DNA from: Tricholoma matsutake | Taxonomy: Eukaryota > Basidiomycota > Agaricomycetes > Agaricales > Tricholomataceae | Reading direction: 5' to 3' | Assembly: GCA_026075535.2 (NCBI GenBank) | Contig: AP026542.1 | Coordinates: 7,874,001 to 7,938,000 of the forward strand | Length of the DNA stretch: 64,000 nucleotides | Part shown: positions 9,904 to 18,438 of the stretch, in pieces | How positions within the stretch are numbered: position 1 is the stretch's first letter | Layout: each line of letters begins with the position of its first letter | Notes under the pieces: model-generated | What the model was told of the DNA's origin: nothing | What the model saw: only the letters and a program-made list of their open reading frames with translations | Databases searched by the model: none | Program-made: the position numbers and the translations under genes

Positions 9904-10449
9904 TTTTTTTTTTTTTTTTTTTTTTGGATCAAAAATTTATAATGCGGCGCCCGGTCGCAGTCCGCGGTAGAGACATACAAGCAGAGTACACTACGCCCAG
10001 CCCAAGTCCTCCTCCTGCTAATCTTCGCACCAACCACCTGGATAGCTGCGATGACCACTAAGGGGGCCCCCTTTATCGAGTAAACGGACTTGCCAGTGGT
10101 GGCGTACCGACAACCTGGACTTGACGATGCCGTGTTCCCCGCATCCCTACGGGTATGTGTGCAAGATTTAGGGGAAACTGCCGCCCCGACGTGAGCCTCT
10201 CAGCTCGGAAAGGAAGGCGTAGACGATTGGGTCACCGTAACGCGCAACCGACATTGGATCTGAAAGCGCTCAGGCGCCTCCCCGAACCAGTACCTGGTGT
10301 TGTGTCCCCCCTCCCTGACAGTCACTCCTGAACACGGGTGGGCCCCCTTTATGAGGGTTAATGGACTCGCCTGGTGCCCAACAGCCACCCCGACATACCG
10401 ATAACACTAGCCAGAACCAGACGAGGGTCATACGCCCTGCGCGCACAAC

Positions 10450-10500
10450 CTATCCTGGATCCCACGCAAGTGAGTTGAACGATCCTAATGCAGGATTATT
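10450..10500 (-). CDS. LINE-C ORF2 segment 3: last 16 codons and stop
   Basis: After X4 the frame ends with LGSFNSLAWDPG-like residues and TAG (10450-10452). The 3' UTR continues to the poly(T) at 9925. The ending is the same as in LINE-A, B and G. Confidence 0.8.
   Translation of the reverse strand, partial: NNPALGSFNSLAWDPG
10488..10500. repeat. Target-site duplication of X4 (partner 12727-12739)
   Basis: ATGCAGGATTATT is on both sides, a perfect 13-bp match; the A at 12727 is shared with the poly(A). Confidence 0.95.
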
Positions 10501-10586
10501 AACGCTCCTTGACTTGTTACAACCACCATAAATAGTGGTAAACACCTCTGCTCAACGTTGCACGCGACGTCGACACTTCAATTTTT

Positions 10587-10605
10587 ATCCGATTTTCGAT
10601 CGGAT
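10587..10605 (+). other. 5' UTR hairpin of X (ATCCGAT/ATCGGAT)
   Basis: ATCCGAT-TTTCG-ATCGGAT is a perfect 7-bp stem. X5 and X10 have G at the first position and X10 also T at the fourth (GTCTGAT), changes that leave G-U pairs, so the fold is tolerated or kept. Confidence 0.5.
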
Positions 10606-10690
10606 TTCACCATCACGAACGCTCTCGGCGTCTCCAGGCCTACCCTGATTTGCTAAGAGATCCGTCCATCCGATCTCCGTGGATGCCCCG

Positions 10691-10711
10691 GTCATTGTTT
10701 TTGACAATGGC
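10691..10711 (+). other. 5' UTR hairpin of X (CATTGT...ACAATG)
   Basis: X4 has CATTGT-TTTTG-ACAATG. X5 and X6 have GTCATTGTT-TCC-AACAGTGAC and X10 has GTCATTGTC-TCT-GACAGTGAC: the loop-side pair changes T-A to C-G while pairing is maintained. This suggests a real RNA stem of up to 9 bp. Confidence 0.5.
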
Positions 10712-11279
10712 TGCTATCTGTCTCGTTCTCCTGGGCTTCGAGGATCCTGACTAGGTGAGTGTCGTTTATGAAAGAGTAGTCTGGGTCCCTCTGGGGGCTT
10801 AGAGTGGGTGTGGGATGCCTGCTTCAATGCTCGCCCAAGTCGACACACTCGTTTAGTTGGGGGAGGTCTGGCTTAGGGAGAAGGGACGTTATCACTGGAT
10901 TGCTAGTTGTCTGGGAGGCGTCTAGCCTCCATGCTCTGTGAGTTTCTATTACTAGAGACATGCTACACTGACTACCCATTGGAATACACCATCGTTAAAA
11001 GGGGCCGGGCGATGGTGCCCCCTGGCGGCTAGGTCGACACCTTGGTGGCCGCCACTCTCCACCAACTCTCTACCTCCGGTGCTCACTCTTCTAGGGTGGT
11101 ATGATCCGGGTTCAATCTTCTCCCACTGGGCTACAGGATGTGCGGCCTGTCCCCCCCTCGGAGCGTTCGGAGGCAGTATCGGGTGGACCCGGAATAGAGA
11201 TAAGGGACCAGCTGTTATCGATGGCACGCTACGTATCTTGATTTCTACTATCACCTACTAGCACTAACTCCCCCTCTCA

Positions 11280-12089
11280 ATGCCTAAATGGCGAACTAGA
11301 GCCCAAACACCACGCTGGGGTCTACACGACCCCTCCCTGATTACGGGCGACATCTACGACGATGGCGTCCAAGACTACAACACCTGGTATGATCATGACG
11401 ATCCGGATGTAGCTACTGCCCTACGGGCAGTTAGAGATCTATGGGCTGGAGAAGACCTCTCCGACCCTGAGGATGACGAGGATTCTCTTGCTATGCAGGA
11501 GGCCCTCAATTATGCTGAGAGCAGCCCCAAGCTAGCCTCGAGGCAAACGATCGACCGTGTGCTGTGGGCGCAGGACGTCCATGTCGCACATAAACGATGG
11601 ACTCGCAGTCTCGAACGCGAGGACATGTACACTCAGGAGCTCGGCATTGCTGAGCTCTTCTATCCGGAGGCATCCCCTGCCCCGTTACCGCCTTTGCCCC
11701 CCATCCCTGAGCTGGTGGAGGACGAAGCGCCGTTATCTGTGAATGAGAGGCTGGAAATCGAAGCCACCTCTCATGCCATGCTACACCAACTCGACGTGAT
11801 GACCATGTTCGTTGGTACCGTCCGTACGTCCGCCGTTCCCCCTGCAGAGAGGAACGCATGGCGCCAAATGGCCTGGGAGTTATTCACGACCACCTGGCGA
11901 CTATCTGAGACGATGTCGGCGGAACTAGCAGCCGTTCCGACACCTCTCGACCTCACGTCTCCGGCAGCCTTCCGGGCTTCCTACGCGGCGGTGCACACCG
12001 CTCAATCAGAGCCTCAATCTGGGGAACCCTCGTCCCCAGCACGGCGCCGTCGTCCTCGAGGTCCTCGTGGACAGCAGCGCCGCAACTAG
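11280..12089 (+). CDS. X4 ORF, 269-aa protein of unknown function
   Basis: Full-length frame starting MPKWRTRAQTPRWG. Visible regions are an acidic stretch at residues 23-72 (YDDGVQDYN, DPEDDED); LGIAELFYPEA at 121-131; a proline-rich linker at 131-150 ending IPELVEDE; a Trp-rich block RNAWRQMAWELFTTTWRL at 191-208; PLDLTSPAAFRASYAA at 222-237; and a basic C-terminus RRRRPRGPRGQQRRN at 255-269. It differs from X7 and X11 by only a few residues. There is no RT, nuclease, zinc knuckle, signal peptide or membrane segment. I do not recognise the family. Confidence 0.85.
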   Translation: MPKWRTRAQTPRWGLHDPSLITGDIYDDGVQDYNTWYDHDDPDVATALRAVRDLWAGEDLSDPEDDEDSLAMQEALNYAESSPKLASRQTIDRVLWAQDVHVAHKRWTRSLEREDMYTQELGIAELFYPEASPAPLPPLPPIPELVEDEAPLSVNERLEIEATSHAMLHQLDVMTMFVGTVRTSAVPPAERNAWRQMAWELFTTTWRLSETMSAELAAVPTPLDLTSPAAFRASYAAVHTAQSEPQSGEPSSPARRRRPRGPRGQQRRN

Positions 12090-12092
12090 TAC

Positions 12093-12108
12093 AGGGGGCT
12101 ATCCCCCT
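12093..12108 (+). other. Hairpin just after the X4 stop codon
   Basis: AGGGGG-CTAT-CCCCCT lies 3 nt after TAG (12087-12089). It is followed at 12119-12140 by a second perfect stem, GGCCACCA-AGTAAC-TGGTGGCC. Equivalent folds with other bases occur in X1 and X9. Confidence 0.6.
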
Positions 12109-12180
12109 CTACGTTCACGGCCACCAAGTAACTGGTGGCCATTATCGGGATGGTGACATGGTGTCGCTTCCCTATACCTT

Positions 12181-12532
12181 CCCCCCACTGCGGGGGGGAC
12201 GATGTCATCGAGTGCGTGCACATGGGTGCATTTGCTCGAGGGGGGTCTTGGCCCCCTACTTACGGCGGTCACGGTGAATAACCAGGTGAACAACCACCCG
12301 CCTTGTTACTGTCACTCGTGCACAACACGGTGATGGTCCACCTCACTTGTCTGGGGTGGTCAATCCTCGTTGGCTGGAAAAACGCAGACAGTTATTCCTC
12401 CCGCAAGGGGGGATTTACGGTGAATTGACACTGCTGCGCCTGGTCTGACCTCGGTTGGACATGTGGCTGGGGGACCGTCTGCTCCAGAGGGCGATCTAAT
12501 GGCTAACTTCGGGAGGGGGGGGCGCCCCCTCC
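12181..12532 (+). other. Series of GC-rich stems in the X 3' UTR
   Basis: Perfect or near-perfect stems at 12181-12197 (CCCCCC...GGGGGG), 12240-12257 (GGGGG...CCCCC) and 12511-12532 (GGAGGGGG...CCCCCTCC). The same series recurs in X2, X7 and X11. It may fold the RNA for recognition or protect the 3' end; function unknown. Confidence 0.5.
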
Positions 12533-12739
12533 AGATTATTGCCTTTCCTGGCTGAGAGGCCAACGTCTGTGGAACTGCCCGCCTAAAGGTGGCTAAAACG
12601 GGGACCTGAGTGGGATATGGGCGAGGGGAACGCGTAGATAAAGTAGTACCCAAGTTTGTACCTTGCTCCGCGGACTGCGTTCGAGCCCCGCGTTATAAAT
12701 TCTGATCCAAAAAAAAAAAAAAAAAAATGCAGGATTATT

Positions 12740-14676
12740 GTCCATGAATTCATGAAAGCCTTCGACAGAGTCGGGACTTGCACGAGTTTCTTTGCGATCC
12801 ACCTTGGGGCAGACGCGTAGCAGATGGTCTCGAGTTTGTATATCGGGACCAAGGCACCAGCATTGGTATTCCCCGTCGAGGGATAAACATTGACGATACT
12901 CCCCTATAGGAGCATGGCCAGTGATCATGCGAGTTGAACGGGAAGTCAACGTAGTGTTGCTCCCCATGACTTTCAGCCAAGGCCCACCTTTGTGAGTCGA
13001 GGGTAATACTGGCTTTCCACCGACTCCCTTGAGTTGGTAGAAGTGCCGTCCACGGTACGCAGGATCTGCGAACCGGGTGTGCCAATCCTTACAAACGGCC
13101 TTTTCGACCTGATTTCTAAGGTAGTCTAGAGACGTCCACGGGTGTCTGCCCACGGAGATCTTGGTAGATGTAGCTACATCGTGAGCCATCTTGTGAACGT
13201 TCCACTCGAATTTCGAGGGGACGTGCCAGAATGTAACGTTCCTCTCCTCGTCCCCAGCTAGCCAGGGACGCAGGGAGCGACAAGCGTCCAGAGCAAAGAT
13301 TTGCTCAGAGCGTGGTTTAGGATCGATTAGGGACTCAATGCCCGTAGTAGAATCCGAGAATATCACCAACTTTTTGCATCCTCTGCTGCAAGCAGCCGAG
13401 ACGCCCAGTTGGAGAGCAAAGAGTTCGGCTTCTGGGGGGGTTCTCCTCCCAGAAGCAGAGACAACGCGATCGACCTGCTCTCCCTGTCCGAAGACAAGAG
13501 CACAGGCGACAGCCTGAAACTTGGCATCTGTGGGCACTGAGGCGTCCACTGCAATGACAAGAGTGTCGTCCTCGGCCAGGGCAGCAGCCCAGGCCTTATC
13601 GAGGTCGCTCTTGTAAGAGTTCCTCGCTCCATCCTCCTTAGAGGTGAGGCGATGAGAGGAAAAGCGAGTGGGGAACAGATCCTTCACTCTGTTTCCAGGT
13701 GTGTTTTCTTCCCCAAAGGGGTCAAACTCATCGCCTGGTACGAGGGCCAGCGCTGCAGCTGAAGCGACAGATGGACCTTGCAGGTTCAGTGTGTCAAGCA
13801 CGTTCCCTCCCCAGAGTCCTAGCTCGTGAGAGTGGGTAGTACCGACATGATTAGGCCCTAAGATCGCTCTCAGGGGGTGCGATGGAGCCAATAGAGGGGT
13901 TCTGAATACCCCCCTGTTGACTAAGCGACGCAGTAACAGCTGCATGGGCAGCAGTCCTGCGATACTTTCCAGACCGCCGATAGGGGTGGTTCTGAATGCA
14001 CCGAGGATCCAACGTGCAGCGATGGACTGCACTTGGGCCAACGTCTTGATGACACCTTTGACGCGAGCGCCTTTAAAGTGCCATAGTCTGAGTCCGTATG
14101 TCATAATGGGTACGACGCACAAACGGTAGAGTAGGCGTTTCTGCATAGGGGTTAGCCCTCTGACAGAATTGCCGAGCATTCCTATCGCCCTCGCAGTGGT
14201 GAGAGCTTTGGTGGAGTAGAATCGCGTATGCTCCTTGAAGGAGAGTTTGCGATCGAAGAAGAATCCGAGGTACCTCCAGGTGACCTTGGGCTTGAGGGGG
14301 GTGTTGCCCGTGTAGGGAGCAAAACCAAGATCAATGGGTAGGGGAGTAAATCTCCTCGCCCTTGAGAAGTGAAATATTTCAGACTTGTCGTGTTCGAGGA
14401 CAAGCCCGAGGGAGGTGAATGCCTGGAAAATCCAGCCATATGCTTTTTTAAGAAGGGGGAGATTATCCTCCAACTGTGGGGAGCGGGCGATGAGGGTGCC
14501 ATCGTCCACATAGGACATGAGATCGACATCTCTGCCGACCTCGCTTCTTCTGAAGAGCTTCATGATGGGCATCAAATATAACGCCGATAATACAGGGGAC
14601 AAGGCAGAGCCTTGGCCCACTCCCACATCGGCTGCGAAGGAGCCAGATGAGAAAGCGTTCCATTTGTAGGTCATCT
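12740..14676 (-). CDS. LINE-C ORF2 segment 2: RT core, RNase H, Cys/His tail
   Basis: Residues ~628 to 1273. RT motif B is GVGQGSALSPV and motif C is YVDD at about 682. RNase H has VIAVDASVP near 1000, PPEAELFALQLG, FSDST and WHVPSKFEWN near 1112. The C-terminal cluster CWCLGPDIQTRDHLLRVC starts near 1229. The segment has no stop codon and is bounded by the X5 and X4 duplications. Confidence 0.9.
14662..14676. repeat. Target-site duplication of X5 (partner 16539-16553)
   Basis: Perfect 15-bp match ATTTGTAGGTCATCT. Removing X5 with one copy joins VGCKMTYK to WNAFSSGSF of the RT in frame. Confidence 0.95.
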
Positions 14677-16538
14677 CAAGCTCCTTGACTTGTTACAACC
14701 ACCATAAATAGTGGTAAACACCTCTGCTCAACGTTGCACGCGACGTCGACACCTCAATTTTTGTCCGATTTTCAATCGGATTTCACCATCACGAACGCTC
14801 TCGGCGTCTCCAGGCTTGCCCTGATTTGCTAAGAGATCCGTCCATCCGATCTCCGGGGATGTCTCGGTCATTGTTTCCAACAGTGACTGCTATCTGTCTT
14901 GTTCCCCTTGGCTTCGAGGATCCTGGCTAGGTGAGTGATGTCTATGAAAGAGTAGTCTGGGTCCCTATGGGGGCTTAGAGCGGGTGTGGGATGCCTGCTT
15001 CAATGCTCGCCCAAGTAGAAGCGCTTGTTTAGCTGGGGGAGGTCTGGCTTAGGGGGAAGGACGTTCTTACTGGACTGCTGGCCGTCTGGGAGGCTCCCAG
15101 CCTCCATGCTCTGTGAGTTTCTATTACTAGAGACATGCTACACTGACTACCCGTTGGAATACACCATCGTTAAAAGGGGCCGGGCGATGGTGCCCCCTGA
15201 CAGCTAGGTCGACGCTCTGGTGGCCGCTACTCACCACCAACTCTCTACCTCCGGTGCTCACTCTTTTAGGGTGTTACGACCCGGGTTCAATCTTCTCCCA
15301 CCAGGCAACAGGATGCGCGGCCTGTTCGCCCCCTCGGAGCGTTTGGAGGCTGTATCGGGTGGACCTGGAACTGAGATAAGGGGCCATCTGTTATCGACCT
15401 TACGCTACGTATTCTGACTGTTATCGTCATTTACCTGTGCTAACTCACTCTCAATGCCCAAACGGCTGAACAGAGACCAAACCATACGCTGGGGCCTTCA
15501 CGACCCCACCTTGATTACGGGTGACATCGTTGGTGATGATGCCCAAGACTACGACACCCAGTTCTCACAGAACGAACTGGAGGTAGCAGCTGCCCTAGGC
15601 AGTTTGAGATCTGTGGGCTGGGGAGGACCTCCCCGACCCTGACGACTACGTGGACTCTCTTGCTAGGCAGGAGGCCCTCGCTTACACTGCACGCTGCGTA
15701 TTCCGATCACTAGCATCATATACCAGTACTAACTTGCTCCTGATGCCCAAGCGGACAACCAGAGACGATCGTTCCAATGATCCTACACCTCTGGCAGCTG
15801 TTCCAGCTTCCTGTGTGGCAATGCCAACAGCTCTAGCAGAGCTCCAATCTGGGGAACCCTCGTTCCCAGTACAGTGCCGTCATCATCACAGATGGCCATG
15901 CTGCTACTTGTGTGGGGCATTCCGCTCCACACCCATCACCGCCAGTCCGCTGGCTGCTGTCGGGTTGGTGACAAATGTCGCTACCCTTTACGTTCTCCCC
16001 GCTGCGGGGGGGAAATTGCTATCGAGTGCATGTGCTGGCAGTGCATTTGCTCGAGGGGGGCTTTGGCCCCCTGCTTACGGCGGTTCCGGTGAATAACCAG
16101 GTGAACAACCAGCTGCCACATTACTGTTACTCGTGCATGACACGGTGATGGTCCACCTCGTTCGTCCGGGGTGGTCAATCCTTGTTGGCTGGGAGTATGC
16201 GGACGGTTATTCCTCCCGCAAGGGGGGATTTACGGTGAATTGACACCACTGCGCCTGATCTGACTTCGGTTGGATATGTGGCCGGGGGACCGCTTCGCAC
16301 CAGCTGACGATCTAATGGCTAGCTTCGGGAGGGGGTCCCCCCCTCCAGATTATTGCCTTTCCTGGCTGAGAGGCCAACGTCTGTGGCACTGCCCGCCTAA
16401 AGTGGCTAAAACGAGGACCTGGGTAGGATATGGGTGAGGGGAAGCGTAGTTATAGTAGTACCCAAGTTTGTATCCTGCTCCGCGGACTGCGATCGAGCCC
16501 CGCGTTATAAATTGTTGACCCAAAAAAAAAAAAAAAAA
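14677..16538 (+). mobile_element. X5: X element with damaged ORF in LINE-C
   Basis: The 5' start is CAAGCTCCTTGACTTG at 14677 and poly(A) is 16522-16539. The 15-bp duplication ATTTGTAGGTCATCT (14662-14676 and 16539-16553) fixes the insertion in the RT region of LINE-C ORF2. The tail reads GCGATCGAGCCCCGCG and TAAATTGTTGACCC, intermediate between the LINE tail and other X tails. It is about 370 bp shorter than X4 because of internal loss. Confidence 0.92.
15454..15890 (+). pseudogene. X5 ORF remnant with a repeated start region
   Basis: Begins MPKRLNRDQTIRWGLHDPTLITGD, then shifts frame near 15605 (LGSLRSVGWGGPPRP, where other copies read LRAVRDLWAGEDLSDP). At about 15690-15775 a second, diverged copy of the sequence around the start codon appears (CTGATGCCCAAGCGG, MPKRTTRDD) in place of most of the middle of the ORF. 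Only short C-terminal parts (LQSGEPSFP) follow. It could arise by template switching during reverse transcription. Confidence 0.7.
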
Positions 16539-16553
16539 ATTTGTAGGTCATCT

Positions 16554-18435
16554 TGCAACCAACAAGATATGAACAGAAGAAGTTTACTACTTGCGCAGGA
16601 AACCCCGACTGCGAGATGATCTCCAACAGAACCTGGTGGTTCAAGGAGGGAAAGAACTGAGCGATGTCGAAAGCGACAACACTCGTTTTGAGCCCTTTGG
16701 CCCATCCTGCTCTGACCAGGTGGGTAAGGTAGATTCCTGCGTCCTCAGTGGACCGCTGGGCGACACCTCCGAACTGGTTCTGCTCGAAGGCCTCGTGTGC
16801 GACACCGTCGAATTGAAGTCGTCTGGACAACATCTTTTCGACTAACTTACCCAGAGTGTTCAGAAGCACGATGGGCCTGAACGACTTAGGGGTGGCATAA
16901 TTAGGTTTCCCTGGCTTCGGGATAATAACCGACAGGGATTCCTTGAAATGAGCTGGCCAATGGCCTGCAGTGATGCATGCCTCAGCGATGCGGGTGATAA
17001 GCCCTGCCACCTCCGGGTTGCTACACCAGTGTTTAAGGTGCGACCATGTAACATGATCGGGACCTGGAGCGGAACGGGAAGAACACGCGTTTAGCGCTTC
17101 TTTCATTTCCGTGACGGAGAACGGGATCCAGGCCCTTTCAGGCACCGGGTCGAGTTCATCAAGGATGCTCAGATCGACTACTCGGTCCGAGGCAGCATTA
17201 TAGGACCCGTCAAGGGCAGCCCATAGCGAGTCCAGATCGTTGCAGGGTTCTCCCCGATAGGAGATAGCCTCATACGATGGGAGGTTGCGTTGACGCGTCC
17301 AGGACATCAGATCCCAGGGTCGTCTATTCATCGTAGCCACTTCTTGGATACGGTCATCAAAAAAGGCATGCTTTGCTTGTCGCATGACTCTCCTGTAAAG
17401 CTTCCAGTCTTCTCCATCCCGAGAAGCCCTGTACGCGTCTAGGGCGCCGCTGCATTCGTCTGTCCACCACCCTTTGGACGACTTGCCGAGGCGAGATTCC
17501 TTGGCATGGTTTTCCCATGCCTTGTTTAAAATCGTTGATATCGCCGAGACGACATCATTGATTTCTGCCGAAGTATCTCCGTGCCAATCTAGCCACGGAG
17601 TTAAAGCGGAAGAGACTGCATCTCGATACGATGCCTCCTCCTCGGATCCTTTTTTGATGGACCACTTGGTAACCGGGACCAAAGATCCCGGGCCAGGCAG
17701 CACTAATGTCAGGGGGGCGTGGTCAGACGTTCCCCTGGCTTCAGGTACAATCTCACAGTACAGTACAAATCTAAGATCTGTAGGTACAAACATTAGGTCG
17801 ATCACCGTGGGGTGAAGGCCCTGTTGAGGGGGGAAGTGTGTAGGGCCCTCCATTACTGGTAGGGCTCTAGTCAGGCCTAATGCCGTAGCCGTTTCCACTA
17901 AGTGGTCGGCATGAATTGAGTGCTCAGGCCCCTGGGGGTCCCAGGATGCGTGTCTCACGTTAAAATCGCCGCACATGAAGTGTAAGCGTGGGATCGTCAT
18001 GACGTTCTCAAACAAGAGCGTGATGGCGGAGTGTTGGCTGTCCGAGTAGACGTTGGCGAGTAGCATGACGTCCTCCCCTATTCCCAATGAGAAAAGGAGG
18101 ATGTCACGATCGTCGATCAGATCCCTTCTGAGGCCTGGTCTTAGATTAGCGATGCTGTTCGCAAAGTAAACAGCCACGCGTGGAGGGGAGTCGATTCCCG
18201 ATGACCGCACTAAGGTCCCCCAATTCGGGCTCATTGGTGCGCCTATGACTTCTTCCCCCTCCCTGTTGTGGGCAGAGGGAGCGTGTCTTATTAATCGCCA
18301 GGGAGGCTCTTGGATGAAGAGCAGGTCATAGTCGTCTACGAAGTCTGCCAGTATAGAGTCCATGTAACCCCAATTTCGATTTACATTTTGACTAAATATT
18401 CGTAACTGTGGGGTAGCTCTGAGTCTGTCCCTCAT
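16554..18435 (-). CDS. LINE-C ORF2 segment 1: endonuclease and RT start
   Basis: Residues 1 to ~627 of the 1289-aa ORF2. An APE-type endonuclease occupies about residues 10-240 (FSQNVNRNW, FIQEPPW ~41, GDFN ~156, SDHAP ~237) and nicks the target. The RT begins near 480 (VIIPKPGKPNY, FRPIVLLNTLGKLVEK), with catalytic motif A FDIAQFFPSLNH near 587. The frame stops at the poly(A) of X5 (16539) and continues at 14676. Confidence 0.9.
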
Positions 18436-18438
18436 TTA
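18433..18438 (-). promoter_or_regulatory. ORF1 stop / ORF2 start junction TAAATG
   Basis: The ORF1 TAA and ORF2 ATG touch with no spacer. The same junction occurs in LINE-D (22638-22643), LINE-B (30652-30657) and LINE-F (37216-37221). Stop-start coupling with reinitiation is documented in some other LINEs; here the geometry is seen and the mechanism inferred. Confidence 0.6.

Larger units (their letters stand above)
10501..12726 (+). mobile_element. X4: full-length X element in LINE-C
   Basis: 2.2 kb, + strand. Two extra bases, then CGCTCCTTGACTTGTTAC at 10503, a 5' UTR of about 780 bp, ORF 11280-12089, a 3' UTR of about 620 bp with GC hairpins, the tail GCGTTATAAATTCTGATCC and poly(A) 12709-12727. 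The 13-bp duplication ATGCAGGATTATT (10488-10500 and 12727-12739) shows insertion in LINE-C ORF2 near its end. Confidence 0.95.

Noticed and set aside
12593..14674. Phe-rich stretches in translated frames (FFFFFF)
   Set aside because: They are translated poly(T) tails of inserted X elements.
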